Below, one piece after another: positions 10,119 to 22,399 of a DNA stretch of 64,000 bases. The position numbers and the translations under genes were made by a program. Under the pieces are notes generated by a model that saw only the letters and a list, made by a program, of their open reading frames with translations, had not been told where the DNA came from and did not search any database. The stretch spans positions 1,397,685,363 to 1,397,749,362 of the forward strand of contig OY856410.1 in the NCBI GenBank assembly GCA_963693085.1, read 5' to 3'. How positions within the stretch are numbered: position 1 is the stretch's first letter; every line of letters starts with the position of its first letter. The DNA is from Alisma plantago-aquatica (Eukaryota > Streptophyta > Magnoliopsida > Alismatales > Alismataceae).

Positions 10119-12680
10119 GCCCTCAATGAGGCACAAAGATCAAGGCGTGCACTGAATGTGCATGACCACACAATGGGTCTAAAGGGGTATGCATGCATTC
10201 GCCAAAGACTACAGTCTGAGGCTACTGCTCAGTCTGCTGCTACTCAGGAGTCCTCCACTATAGGTAGCACACCTCTGCCTCGCCATGATATCTGGATAGC
10301 TGGGAGGCAAAATAAGAAGGGAGAAATAAGGAAGCCCACAACTGCTGAGGCGGCTGCAAAAATGGTAAAATACAACTCTTACAGCAATCATTCGAATATT
10401 GATTATTTGTGGTGTTTACTTAATTACAAATTTTTGTTTTGGCGATTAGCGGGAGCTGCACGAGCTGAGGAAACAAGGCAAGTTCATCCCTGAGGGCACA
10501 AGGGATGAATTGAAAGTTGCTCTGGGTAACCCAGTGCATCCTGGACGTGTTAGGGTTGCAGGCGCTGGTGTGGGCATCAAAGCTTTTTTTGGGCCATCCC
10601 AGCGCAAACATGTCCCAAAAGTGGGACTTTCACAAGAAGAGGTAACATATTTTTTCCTTGTAGATGTTATTATAAAAGAGAATTCAATAATTAGAATTTG
10701 ACGTTTCTTTTATCCATGTATAGGTAGATAAGCTATTTGATAGGAAACTCGAAGAAGCAATGAAAAGGTGGTAGGCATCTCAGACTGCCACTTACCAGAC
10801 AATACCTATCGTGTCTCCTACTACAGGCTCTACTCCTACTACAGAGGTTGGGAGTAATCCTATAGACCCACCACCTAGCAAATCCGTTGTAAGTATTTTT
10901 ATGACATAGTAACTAGGTTTTTAATTCAAGATGATATGTTTTCAAGATGATATGTATATATATATATATATGTATATAACATTCTTTACACAAAAATTTT
11001 GTAGGGGTTGAAGCCATGCCGTCTAAAAGTTAATGAATATGTCGTTGCAGAGGCGTCAGCTTACCCATCCCTACTAGGGAAAATGTTTCACGGGTCTCCA
11101 TTACCAACTCGTTGGATTCGTGTGAGCCCGGTACATATATTCCCCAAGTGGATGGATCTTCCATTGCCATATGCCCACCCAGATTGTGAAACGCTTGGTG
11201 AGGCACAAGGCAGAGTGATATTGTGGCTAAAAGTGGATGTCATCTTTACTGAAATTGTATGGTAAATTTACATTACGTTAAATTGTTAGTGTGTGTATAT
11301 GATGTCAGTTGATCTGAAATTATTATATATATATACAGGTTAAAAAGAAGACACCCACAACATCTAGGCCTCCACTTCCACCTCCTACATTACCCAGTTG
11401 GGTTCCACAGGACCTAATTGTCCTGTTAGGTCCTAACTGTAGGGGTATGGCAATATGGTTAGGTGAACATGATATAAATTGTCCTATAACTGTTTCTATA
11501 GATTCAGATGTTGCAGGTCAATCATACGAAAGCAAACTATTTATACAAGATATTTTGGAGTTGTTTCGATATGATTGGCTAAATACATATGTGATAGAGC
11601 TATGGATAAGGTGAGATCTTCTTTATACATCCATATACCTTGTGTAGGATCTGGTGATCTGGTTTCTTATTTATTGATGCATGCGTAATCAATACATATT
11701 TTGCAGCTACTTAGACAAGATATGTGCAGATATTGCATTCGAACATGTAGGATTTTTGATTCCATCTTTGATTAGTCTAGTAGCTAAAGACCCTCCGTCA
11801 GTTCAACAATACTATTGTGAGGCTTTTTTAATTTTTTATCAAAATAAGAAGACGATGATAATGGATCCATTCAATGTAAAGTAAGTTTACTTTGCTTATT
11901 ATAATTTGGACTTAAGAAAATTACATTTTTATTGTGGATTTTGACTTATTAATTTTTAACTTTTTTACCTCTAGTGGTATGCATTGGGAGTTACTGGTTA
12001 TTATCCCTGAGACGTTCACTGTCTATTATCTAGATCCTAAGGGGAGTAAATTGAATACAAAATATGGACACATAATGAAAATGGCATTATTCCGGTGAGA
12101 AATATTTCATTTTCATATTCGTTAACATATGTTATTACATTACTATTTAATTATGCAATGTACTGTGTTACATTAACATGTAGGGGTTTTGATGAGTTCA
12201 AAAAGGCTGGAGGAAAGGTCCCCACGAAAAAGAACCAGCCAATAATTTGGAAGAATGTGAAAGTAAGTTTCCGATTGCAATATATGTATATATTATTTAT
12301 GTGAACAGTGCTTAATTAGTTGTATTTTTTAATATTTTGTATGTTTGAATTTATAGTGTGCTACACAAGACAACGGATGGGCATGTCGATACTATGTGAT
12401 GCGATTTATGCACATGATTATCAAATATGCCGCAATGGACATCGATTGTATTGCTGAGGTATTATATAGTCTCATTAGATAATATGAAATATATCAATCT
12501 TATTTATAGCTCATGAATTATATATATACATCATTCTCTTTACAGGTATTTACAACTGACCACACTACAGGAAATGCCTTACCAGATGTACATGCTCCCT
12601 ATACGATGGGAGAATTAAATGAAGTAAGAGAAGAATGGTCAACAGCCATACAAGTAGTGGGGGATTTAAGATATAATTAG
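10119..12680 (+). pseudogene. CACTA Ulp1-like cysteine protease (C48) gene, copy 2
   Basis: Ten exons inferred from GT-AG borders and from agreement with copies 1 and 3: 10119-10364, 10450-10641, 10724-10888, 11005-11261, 11339-11610, 11707-11880, 11975-12095, 12184-12262, 12357-12458, 12546-12680. The N-terminal part has the CACTA-typical blocks IWIAGRQNKKGE and ALGNPVHPGRVR. The protease part keeps His (MHWELLV), Asp (YYLDPKG) and Gln/Cys (TQDNGWAC), but the residue after the Cys is Arg (WACRYY) where copy 1 has Gly. An in-frame stop (TAG) lies in exon 3 (MKRW stop ASQTA). The terminal exon reads through to TAG at 12678. Probably non-functional. It lies 100 bp downstream of the transposase exon and in the same orientation. 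Confidence 0.85.
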
Positions 12681-12982
12681 GATGTTGATAGTGAATAATG
12701 ACTAAAGAATGATATTTTGTAAATGAATTTCTGAATTATAATATATGTGTGAATGTTTCTACATGTGTCTGAGTGAAAATGAATGAAACTATTGGTTGCT
12801 ATATGAATGTTTCTATATGTGTGAATGTGAAAATGAATGGAACTACAGATTGCTAGCTACATGAATGTTTCTAAATGTGAAAATAAAATGGAACTGCAGG
12901 TTGCATTGCTAAATGTGAATATTTTTGTTGTTAATTTTGCAGATTTGTGGCCTGTTGTTGGCTGATATCAATGGATGTCATA

Positions 12983-13015
12983 AAACCTGCAGTTCATAAC
13001 TGAACTGCAGGTTTC
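12983..13015. repeat. Hairpin AAACCTGCAGTTCA, CACTA copy 2
   Basis: AAACCTGCAGTTCA, a 4-base TAAC loop, then TGAACTGCAGGTTT: a perfect 14-bp stem between the C48 gene and the subterminal repeats. Copy 3 has the same hairpin at about 37751-37783; copy 1 has a decayed form near 2487. Conservation between copies suggests a role in the element, for example as a 3'-end or regulatory structure; that is inference. Confidence 0.8.
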
Positions 13016-13059
13016 TCATCCTGCGACCAGCCATACAGCAGGTCTGCAGACTGACAGAA

Positions 13060-13514
13060 AAAAAAAAAATAGGCGTCAGTTATTTGTATAAAACCGACAC
13101 ACATAGTTATAGTGTCGGTTTTATATAAATAACTGACGCCTATTTCATGTGGCGTGAAGGCATATGGCGTCAGTTTCTTATCTAATAACCGATGCCTATA
13201 GTGCCCAAGATGGCGCCCTTCTATGGCGCGAAGGCATATGGCGTCAGTTTCTTATCTAATAACCAACGCCTATAGTGCCCTGCTGGCACGTTTTCGGTGG
13301 CGCACGAAGGGTTATGGCATCGGTTTCTTATCTAATAACCGACGCCTATAGTGCCCTGCTGGCGCGTTTTTAGTGGCACGCGAAGGGTTATGGCGTCAGT
13401 TTTTGAACCGACGTGTAACGTCTGGGCTTTTAGCGTCGCCCACATAGGTGTCGCTTAGAAATCGACACTAAAGGCCTTAAATAACTGACACTAAAGGTCG
13501 GTTATGTACTAGTG
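13060..13514. repeat. CACTA copy 2 3' subterminal repeat block
   Basis: A tandem of roughly 70-85-bp units, each with GGCGTCAGTTTCTTATC, TAATAACCGACGCCTATAG and a GC-rich spacer (three clear copies at about 13150-13380), then the TIR-proximal AACTGACACTAAAGG repeats. Units of the same type with different spacers are found in copies 1 and 3. Confidence 0.85.
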
Positions 13515-13559
13515 TACTAAAGGAAACCAAATTAGTAAAGTTTGGATTTCCCAAATTGA
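13515..13559 (+). repeat. 45-bp direct repeat, right copy
   Basis: Begins on the first base outside the CACTA copy 2 terminus and matches 6606-6650. Five bases beyond it the left LTR-like repeat starts. Confidence 0.85.
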
Positions 13560-13564
13560 AAGAG

Positions 13565-15041
13565 TGTGACATGATATAAATTCAAAAATACCACATGATA
13601 AGGAAATTAGCAAAACTTTATGAAGTCTGTGAAAATCAACCCAATAATTAGGATATCAAGGTATTTAAAATATGTGATCTTGCCAATTACGTTTGATGCC
13701 TGAAACAAGGTTCAAATATTACCAAATTTGATATCTAGATCAACTAGGAGTAGAAGAATCTGATTTTTCCATTAACGTTTCCTTTTGGGACTGGTTACTA
13801 TTTTATTTAATATTTTGTACCTTAAGTTATATTATCTCTCCTAAAGAGAACTAGGACAAATAATATTGTTTAATTAATCTGAAAATTCACACATAGACTA
13901 AATTTGGTAAGTAGAATATGATTTTGGGATTTTTTTATTCCGCTTTCGAAGTCATTCTATAACGTGTTAAATATTTTCAGCCTTATCTTGTATTTTCTTT
14001 TCTAAATGAAATTAGGATATTTTTTGTTCAAATAATGTGAAACATTACACTCGAGCTAATGGAACCTTAGGAACACAATTTTCCATTAGATTTGAATTTT
14101 GAGATTTAATTATATAAGTTCTAATATAATTAGAGTTTTAGGCTCATTAACATTATATTATAATAACATTGCATCGTTATTATTTAGAGTCCCATTATTT
14201 TCATATCGGTACCAAAAGAGCTTCCTAATATTATTGTGCACAAACTTCCATATTTTACTTATTTAGTCCAATAATTCAGTGTTTATTTAGATAATGGTAC
14301 ATTTTCCATATTCTTGGACATGAAGATACCAATTGTTATTCTAAGGCACATTATACCTCTAATTTAAAATATTTTAGGCATATATGCATATTAGTTAGCA
14401 AATGAAACATATGTGGTATTTTTAATGAATTTACTTATATGTTAGTATTTAAAAAAAAAGTCCTAAACTAGATTACTCTTGAGTGTTGAGTTGAGTCCTT
14501 ATGCATGATTCAAATCTATATGTGTGAAATGGGTAAAAGAAAATGATGGGTAGATGACCCATATGATAAAGTCAGTCCTTTGGCTGAGTTAGGTCCTAGC
14601 TGGGGTGACATATTTTGTGAATCTCATCATTAGTTGCAAGTGAGGTAATATACAAACTCTAGTTATGAGAGTATGATGCTTTGTGCAAAAGATACTCAAA
14701 ATACATGTTCTCCCTTCTTCTCCTTCTTAATATACGATGATATAAGCCTCACTTGAGCTATATAGAAGTTGTTATGTTAATTTGACTGTATTTTGATATG
14801 TGATGTTGATTATAGAATCTATGTTTATGTTTTCAAGCCTAATCATGTTAGACTGAGTTATTCATGTTACATGCATTATATATATGCACTAAGGTATAAC
14901 ATCAACCTTGTTTGGTCAAATCTATGCACTAAGGTATAACATCAGCCTTGTTTGGTCAAATCTAAGGAACTGAGCATACCAACCTACTAATCATAGAATC
15001 TGGATTTCTAGAGTCAACAAGATAGGTTTCAGTATGTTACA
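13565..15041. repeat. Left LTR-like repeat
   Basis: Shares ordered blocks with 19331-20307, for example TTGGACATGAAGATACCAAT against TCATGGACATGAAAAATCCA, GAGTTATTCATGTTACATGC, and the last ~80 bp. It is longer by about 350 bp near 14450-14760 and contains a 48-bp tandem duplication (14885-14969, TGCACTAAGGTATAACATCA twice). Confidence 0.6.
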
Positions 15042-15689
15042 CTAATATCATCTTGTAAGGAGTGGGACCTGAGAGGGGATCTAGTCCCTACTTAATTTGA
15101 GGATAATCCAACCACACTAAGAAGCATGTTGGAATAGGTGTAAATTTTTTATTTCTTAAATAATAGTATACAAGAATGATCAAAGTATAGTTGTGGAATG
15201 ATAAATCATGACTATATTCAGTTTCACAAGAAAACATATTATTTTCCCATTTAGGGCTTGCATGGAAGCAACATCTTCATAATCTAAATAGAGGGTATCC
15301 GTCTATGTCAAGTTTGTCTCCCAAGAGTCAGCCCCACTAAGCCAGGTGCATGTCATCATGTCAAGTTCTCCATGTCCTTAACCTAGGAGTCAGAATCATA
15401 CCCCACAAGAGAAGATAAAATGGATGTTGTCAACATAAAAGTTAGTATGTGCATATTAATAGGGATTGAGCAACAAAAGGAAAAAGGGTATCAAATATAA
15501 AAAGCCATCCCATCATAGAGGATAAGTACCATCCAAGTGGATATCAAAAGAACATTTAGAGAAGATAATTATTAAGAGGTTCATACCCTATTCAACATCA
15601 CAATAAAGTAATCACAAACATCAAAAGTTGCATAGTCAGTAATAAGTAGACTAGAATATACTAAAAAGTAGGGTAGAAACCCCTATGTA

Positions 15690-15975
15690 TTCCATACCAA
15701 ATGGTAGGAGGAATAAAACTCAGTACCAAACAAATATAGATTTTGCAAGAGGACTAAAATCTTAGTGCATTGGAAGGAGAAATAAAACATTAGTGCCTCA
15801 TAGGAGGATTAAAACCTTAGTGCCCAAATAATAATATGTAGGAGGAGGACCACGAGGACTAAAACCTTAGTGCCCAAAATAATAATATGTAGTAGGAGGA
15901 CTAAAACCTTAGTGCAGTGGTAGGAGGACTAAAACCTCAATGCCTGGAAGGAGAACTAAAATCTCAGTACACAAA
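15690..15975 (+). repeat. Degenerate tandem of GGAGGACTAAAACCTTAGTGC
   Basis: About eight imperfect copies of a unit around GGAGGACTAAAACCTTAGTGC occur with variable spacers, two of which share CCAAAATAATAATATGTAG. No coding frame spans them. Meaning unknown. Confidence 0.8.
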
Positions 15976-17237
15976 ATAATATGGTCACTAGTTGTAGTTA
16001 TGACCAGTCAATCACACATGCAAATAGGGTAGGCAAGATTATGTATAGTTAAGCCAAAATATGTGATAAGAACTTTTGAATGATGTCAAGTGGGGTTAGA
16101 GGACACATAAATAAATATTCAACAATTTCCACAATTAAGATACATCATAGGATCATAAAATTCCACAACTTGAAAGTTAGGATTTCATTTAGTTCAAATA
16201 CTCAAATTAGGGTTTCCACATGAAATAAGATGAACAAGATAAATATTTGGATCCAGATTATTTTCAAAAAAATAAGAATATCACTAGTCTATATCGATAG
16301 ATAACTACTCAAATGAGTCAACCTCTAAGAAGATAAAAATTGTGTAGGGTAATATGTCCAAAGGACCAAGAGAGAAAAGTTAGGTCCATTGCTCAATATG
16401 ATTAAGAAAATGCAACATACATCAAGAGAGAGAGAGAAATTAGGTTAATATATCAATATGGATAGTAAAATGTAAAAAGTCATGTGTACTAGCAAGCCAA
16501 GGTCAAACCCAAGATCCACATCAGGACCATAAGCCACCTATTCAAGGCATTTATGAAAATAGGGCTAAGTTCGCATTGATTACACAAATCCTAAAAGTTG
16601 TTTTTTTATTATCTATGGATTAGGTTACAAAACCTATATCATATTATAGATTATCTTTTCTTTAATTGATAGCATATTTGATTTTTTATGATGTATAGAT
16701 TATTGGTTATGCATTTTAGAAAATCTTACCATTTAGATAAATCTTAAAAAAATCATATATATTAGATGGGATTTAAAATAGATACCACTCAGTAGATAGT
16801 AAATAATTGATTCCAAAACATTTTTTCTTTTATTGTTCTGACTTTGTATCAATTTAATGTTGCTTTTACAATATGTGACTAATGAGAATCCCTGACATAA
16901 AACCATTGTGGTGGCCATCAAATATTTCTATGTGGGTTAGGCCTACAACCAACGATGTAACATAGCATGATGTATCAAACAATAGAATAGGGGAGGAAAT
17001 ACCAAATCTACCCATGGAATACATGACAACAATAAAACAAAAAGATGGACATGTTTGGAAATTATCAGGTGATCATCTTCACCAAGATTATCCATCTTAC
17101 AGTGAACACACAAGAGAACAACTCCTAGACCCACATATCAATCTTGCAAACTAGATTTGTGCATCTCTAGGAAATGATCAGGGATTGTTCCCCTGCCAGT
17201 CCTGGTCTCCAATAAAGAAACCAGGGAGAAAATAGTG
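15976..17237. other. Unassigned AT-rich interior
   Basis: Inside the LTR-bounded element. Open frames here are short (about 60 codons) and match nothing I know. No repeats or sites of note. Confidence 0.4.
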
Positions 17238-17582
17238 GTTTAAAGCAGTGTTTTTAAAACTGAACCGAACCGGTCGGTCAGACCGGTGAACCGGTAGCTG
17301 ACCGGTCCGGAAGCCTAAAAAATCGGTAATGTATCTTTTTCCTATCCAACCGGTCAGAAATACGGTCCAACCGGTCCAACTAGCCGGTTAGACCGAACCG
17401 GATTGAACCAGTGGTTCAAAGAGAAGAAAAAATAGAAGGTGGAATACATATAGGAATTTACATATATGTATATACATATGGTATCTATATGTATGTATAT
17501 ATGTATGTATTTATTTATATAGAAAATATACATATAAGGTAGAATGCATATATATGTATATATGTACAAATATATGTATATT

Positions 17583-17584
<2 letters not shown>

Positions 17585-17646
<62 letters not shown>
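17585..17646 (+). repeat. Microsatellite (TA)n(GA)n
   Basis: About 30 bp of TA followed by about 30 bp of GA, touching the left end of the nested inverted-repeat element. Confidence 0.98.
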
Positions 17647-17651
<5 letters not shown>

Positions 17652-18038
17652 GCTAGAATACACTCGAGTGTACGGATCGCACGAATACACTCAAGTGTGT
17701 TTGTATATCAAGACTCTTTTTTGCAAAATATAATCCATTGATCTTCACCGTCATACTATAACTAGGCTACATACAAATTTTGAACCCATTTGGATGAGTG
17801 TAAGTCACTCATCCAAGGGCAACAAAATCAACGCGCGAAACTAATTTGAAATGCATAATTTTTGCGGTCTTCATAACATGAGCTATACATATCCAAATGT
17901 GCTCAAATTTTGCATATGAGTTGTTCACGAGATGTTTAAGAAGATCAATGTATTAGATTTTCAAAAAAAAATATTGCATTATGGAAAACTACTTGAGTGT
18001 ATTCCGCTCCGGATACACTCGGGTGTATTCTAGCTTGA

Positions 18039-18039
<1 letters not shown>
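17647..18039. mobile_element. 393-bp inverted-repeat element nested in the hAT element
   Basis: The left end GTCAGGCTAGAATACACTCG pairs with the right end (complement GTCAAGCTAGAATACACCCG). The inverted repeat of about 50 bp continues through a second ATACACTCAAGT word. There is no coding frame. It lies exactly between (TA)n(GA)n and (TC)n(TA)n, so the microsatellites are mirror images around it. The arrangement resembles microsatellite-flanked MITEs such as rice Micron; family assignment is not certain. Confidence 0.8.
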
Positions 18040-18133
<94 letters not shown>

Positions 18134-18143
18134 TGTGTGTGTG
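18040..18143 (+). repeat. Microsatellite (TC)n(TA)n(TG)n
   Basis: About 22 bp of TC, 26 bp of TA, then about 57 bp of TG with one interruption, touching the right end of the nested element. Open frames through here are simple-sequence artefacts. Confidence 0.98.
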
Positions 18144-18542
18144 AATGTATGTGTACATCTACATAATAATATATATGTATCCATATATATTTATATACAT
18201 ACATATATATACAATGTATATATATATGAATGTATACATCTACACAACAATATATATGTATATACATATATTTATATATATACACTATATATATATACAT
18301 ATATATAACATGTGCATCATATATATATAACATGTGTTTCAACCGGTTTGACCGGTCCGACCACTAATTTCCTTTTATCATGGTGACCGGTTCGGTTTTT
18401 CCGATTCAAATATTTTTTTTATGTCATGCTGACATCATTTCCGATCCAACCGGTTCAACCACTCCGGTTGAACCCGACTCAATCTGGTCTGGATCAATAC
18501 CATTCCGACCATCGGTTCGGTTCTGAAAACATTGGTTTAAAG

Positions 18543-19330
18543 CTTAAAAGTCTATTGTCTCCACTATAGGATGAGCGACTAATCGTGGAAACTAAAGAAA
18601 AGAGAAGAAACGGAAAACCATGTTGCAAAGGTGACTTAGGGGTCTCTATTGGATGCAACAAAGTAGAAAACATGGTTAATGTTAGTCGGAACATAGACAT
18701 TGATCACAAACTCTGGAGATAAGGAAAAAGTGGCAAAATGAAGATTTTACCATTCTCGCAAACTTAGTGGTGCAAGAAGATCCAAAAGGAACTAGAGGGA
18801 CAAACTAGATCTTCTATGGGCATCTCCATGTTTAGAAGCCTCGATCCTAATCCATGATCTCCAGTGTGGGTGTTGGAGTTGGGGTAGCATACTCCGGTCA
18901 AACAAGGTAGATCTAATATTTGGGGATTAATCTACCAGATGCGTCATAGGTTAGGGGAGAAATTCCCATGGGTCTAAAGGCCAAGGTTTGTGAAGTGAAA
19001 AGAAAGAGGGGGAGAACATGGGAAAAACATAGGATAAAGGAGTCGAGAGAACAACATAGGCGTGGAATCCCTGAAACCCTAGGATTTATAGGGTTGGTGG
19101 GTTTGAGATGAGATATGGAAGGTGAGGGGAAAAAATGGAGGAAAAGACTGAAAGAAGAGGGAGAGATAAGAGAAAGAATCGAGGATAGAACCGGTTACTA
19201 TCACGGATAAAGAGATAAAGTCAGGAGGTAGGGGATAAGTTCATTGTCGTTGGATCAAGCTGAGAAAATAGGGAAAAGAATCCAACTGTTCAATCAGTGG
19301 GTTAAATGGCAAGAATCCACAAAATAATCA
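18543..19330. other. Unassigned stretch with a promoter-like minus-strand motif
   Basis: No coding frame recognised. On the minus strand a TATA-like CCCTATAAATCC sits near 19082-19093, with CT-rich sequence upstream at about 19100-19200, as in a plant core promoter or an LTR U3/R border. If the enclosing element is read on the minus strand this could be its promoter, but it lies outside the recognised repeat. Confidence 0.3.
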
Positions 19331-20307
19331 TGTGACAGCTATCTCAACAAAACTTTAAGGAATCACAACATATGAATTGAATAATTGTAATGTATAGCAT
19401 ATTAGCATGTACCTTGTTTCCTATTCCAGTTTACTTACAAGAATTATTAAATTAATATCAAACTTTTCACCTAAGATAATTCAGACATTTAGAATCCTAT
19501 TTTGGCATCATTTTCCACTTTTGAGTCAGTTAATATTTTATTAAATATTTTGAAATCTTAACTAATATTTTCCTTTGCTAATAAAACTAAGGCAACTATG
19601 ATTGCTCAATTAAACTAAAACCTTACATCTTAACTAACTGGGGTTAAAGGAATGTGATCTTGAAATTAGATTTGGGTTTTGAACTTTCATGTAATGACCT
19701 TTAATAAAATTAAGATTTTGTGTCTCTACCATTATATATTTATATTTTCATTATAATATTACATCATTATCATCAACTAACATTAAATTAAGTCCTTTTA
19801 TCTTCACATTTTTACTAAAAGAGTTTCGTTATATTATTATGCTTAAATTTCCAAATTTTTATTAATTAACCTATAAAGTTCATTAATTATGTGTTAATTT
19901 AGATGATGGCACATTATTCATATTCATGGACATGAAAAATCCAATAATTAATTTAATTCATGTATTAAGCATGTTATACCTACCACTAAACATATCTTAG
20001 TTATTAGGTGTATATTAGTTAGAAAAGGAAGCATTTGTGACATGAACTCACTTACATGATGCCACACATATAGTTATTATGTTAATACAAGTGTATTATG
20101 ATATGAGATTTCGTAAATTGAACCTAATGTACATGTTTTTCAACCAATACATATTAGGGTGAGTTATTCATGTTCATGCATTAACTATATACATCATGGT
20201 ATAAAGCCATCCTTATTTGGTCAAATCTAAGAAACCAAGCATACTATTCTCCTAATCATAGGGTATAAGGTTTCAAGAGTCAAGATGTTAGGTTTCAGTA
20301 TGTTACA
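19331..20307. repeat. Right LTR-like repeat
   Basis: 977 bp from TGTGACAGC to CAGTATGTTACA, homologous in order with 13565-15041 but diverged by many substitutions and indels, pointing to an old insertion. Confidence 0.6.
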
Positions 20308-21560
20308 GGTTGTGTGTAAAGAGGTGACAAAGATACTACTTTCTGGGATCATCTATCCCACTTTAATTCATCATGGGTGAGTCCTATATAGGTAGTGTCA
20401 AAGAAGGGTGATAGTATAGTAGTTTTGGATGAGAAGAATAAGTTTATATGTACCCACATTGTAACTATGTGGCGCATGTACGTAGACTATTGTAAGATCA
20501 ACACTACAACTCAGAAGGACCACTTCCCACTCCCATTTCTTGATCAAGTCATGGAGAAATTGGTGCAGTAGGAGTTCTTCTCTTACCTCAATGAATATTG
20601 TGGTTCCTACCAGATTTCCATCCATTCCACTTATCAAGAAAAGACTACCTTCACTTGTCCCTTTGGCAAATTTTCTTTCTATAGGATGTCCTTTGGGTTA
20701 TGCGATACACATAGCGTTGCATGTTCACTAACTTTGTCGGCCTTACATAGACAATAATGGAAATCTTCATGAATGATTTTTAGCTATGAAATTATTTTGT
20801 CTCATGCCTACACCATCTCCTATTACTAGAATGTTTTGAGGAATCACATCTGGTGCATAATTGAGAAAATTACCACTTTATGGTTAAGGAGGGAATTGTT
20901 CTAGGATATCATGTTGTCTCTAGAGGCATTGAGGTCGACAAGGTGAAGCTAGAAGTGGTCGCCAAACTATCCCCTACTATCAAAGAAGTTTGTGAATTTT
21001 TGGGACACACCATATTTTATGTAAGGTTTATTTGTGACTTTAGAAAGATCACTAAACCTCATATAATTCTTCTTGAGAAGGATGTGAGCTTCATCTTTAA
21101 CTTTGAGTGTGTAAAGAGATTCAAAATCATGAGGGAAGCTCTCATCTCCACTCCCATCATTTGTTTCCTAGATTGGTCTCTTTCAAGATCATGTTATGTT
21201 AGTGATTATGTTGTAGGCACAGTTCTTTTAATGTGCACCAACAAGAAGCATCATGTCTTCTACTACATCAGCAAAACATTAGAAGACACTTAGAAAAAAT
21301 ATGCAACCACAACAAAAGATTTCTCATTATTGTCTATGCCTTTGAGAAGTTTCTCTCCTGTTTAAAATGCTCACAAGTTTCCATCAAAAATCATATATAG
21401 ATGAAGTTAGTTGCACTCAATAAAAGTCATACAGTTATGTTCAAATTTATTATAGTAGAGATCAAGATAGAACATTCTCTTGGACAAACAATTTCAAGTT
21501 TGAGATTTGCAAACTGGTGCCAATGCTCCCTACTCACATCAAAACCTAACTACAAAATGG
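20308..21560 (+). pseudogene. Ty3/gypsy (Athila/Tat-like) reverse transcriptase-RNase H fragment
   Basis: Conceptual translation across frames gives the gypsy RT series: LLSGIIYPTL (about 20335), WRMYVDYCKINTTTQKDHFP (about 20469), QEKTTFTCPFGKFSFYRMSF (about 20637-20700). It continues at 20880-21293 as one open frame with EGIVLGYHVVSRGIEVDK, EFLGHTIFYVRFICDF and DYVVGTVL, the RT thumb and start of RNase H. The RKDHFPLPF-type motif is typical of Athila and Tat lineages. The RT YVDD region near 20750-20850 is scrambled by stops and frameshifts. An intact protein would copy element RNA into DNA in virus-like particles; this one cannot. No LTR belonging to it was found. Confidence 0.85.
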
Positions 21561-22330
21561 GAAATAGCATTTAAATAAATTATAATTAAGCATGCAATAG
21601 GAAATTAACAAAAACTACATGTAATGTGATGCAATGGATGGCATGGCAATAAAGAGAAAAAAATAGAACATTATATAAAAATGCAAGGAACTAAATTGTA
21701 TGGCATGCAAGTATGCAAATATATGAACTTAAAGGGTAATATAGAAAAGTGTGGGGATCAGTTAAGTAGTTTATCATCTCAGAAAAGTCTTAGAACAATG
21801 AAACAAAGCAACAAGGGCTTACCACACTCTACCACCCAATATTTTAAATCATGTTGTCCTCAACTTGAAACAAAGACTTATGTTAGTAGGGTAATGATCA
21901 TGAAGTTGTAGTGGCAAACCATAAAGATGAGAGGATCCATGTCACTTCAATGGGTGGGGGCCAGGGCCACCTCAACCATTTTGTGGAGAATAACTTGGAT
22001 CAGCTCTCACTATGATTGTGGTGAAGAGAATGGTGATTTCCTATAGAATTCAATTCAGTTTAGATTTATTCTTCTTATTATTCTCATCTTGTATCTTCTC
22101 ATGGTTTGTCCACTCCATGGATCATTCATCAAGATAAGTTCTTATTTAATATATATAAAAATAGCAAACTATAAAGTGTTGTATGTGTGTTTAACCTGGA
22201 AGTATAAAAACAAAAGTATGACAAAATCCATGTGACGTATGAGGTTAAATATTTTCAAGTTGACATGGGTTTCCTTCCACTAGAGGTGTTTTTATTTCCT
22301 TCAATTGAGCATGGTGTTCTTATTATCAAT
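21561..22330. other. Unassigned AT-rich stretch
   Basis: Nothing recognised: a 76-codon frame at 21681-21911 has no family resemblance and no supporting signals. Confidence 0.4.
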
Positions 22331-22399
22331 AATTGGTTTGCAGAGTTCGAGGCCACTGTCAAATAATAGATCCCTCTTTAATTGGAAATTTACCATTCA

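Larger units (their letters stand above)
6650..13514 (+). mobile_element. CACTA transposon copy 2, with TNP2 and C48 genes
   Basis: Holds a TNP2-type transposase, then a C48 protease gene, then subterminal repeats and a 3' terminus at 13514 reading CACTAGTACATAACCGACC on the complementary strand. The order is standard for plant CACTA elements. The 5' terminus is missing: upstream of the transposase there is no CACTA end and no family subterminal repeat, so the left limit given here is only the start of the 81-bp inverted repeat. The transposase is broken, so this copy is probably immobile. Confidence 0.85.
17246..18534. mobile_element. hAT-type non-autonomous element, 1,289 bp
   Basis: Starts CAGTGTTTTTAAAACTGAAC and ends, on the complementary strand, CAATGTTTTCAGAACCGAAC. 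It is flanked by a perfect 8-bp direct repeat GTTTAAAG (17238-17245 and 18535-18542), the length made by hAT transposases. The outer 200 bp on each side are rich in AACCGGT/ACCGGTT words. There is no coding capacity. The middle is occupied by microsatellites and a second inverted-repeat element. A shorter relative is at 40979-41587. Confidence 0.9.
13565..20307. mobile_element. Decayed non-coding element with diverged LTR-like ends
   Basis: Two long direct repeats, both beginning TGTGACA and ending CAGTATGTTACA, enclose 4.3 kb with no recognisable gag or pol. The flanking 5-mers (AAGAG left, GGTTG right) do not match, and no clear primer-binding site or polypurine tract was found, so the strand is left open. 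The insides hold a degenerate short tandem array and a hAT-type insertion. The right end abuts a gypsy reverse transcriptase fragment. Confidence 0.55.

Noticed and set aside
17354..18342. Frames of 60-117 codons rich in Tyr/Ile or Cys/Val
   Set aside because: Translations of TA, GA and TG simple repeats and ATATGTAT-like sequence.
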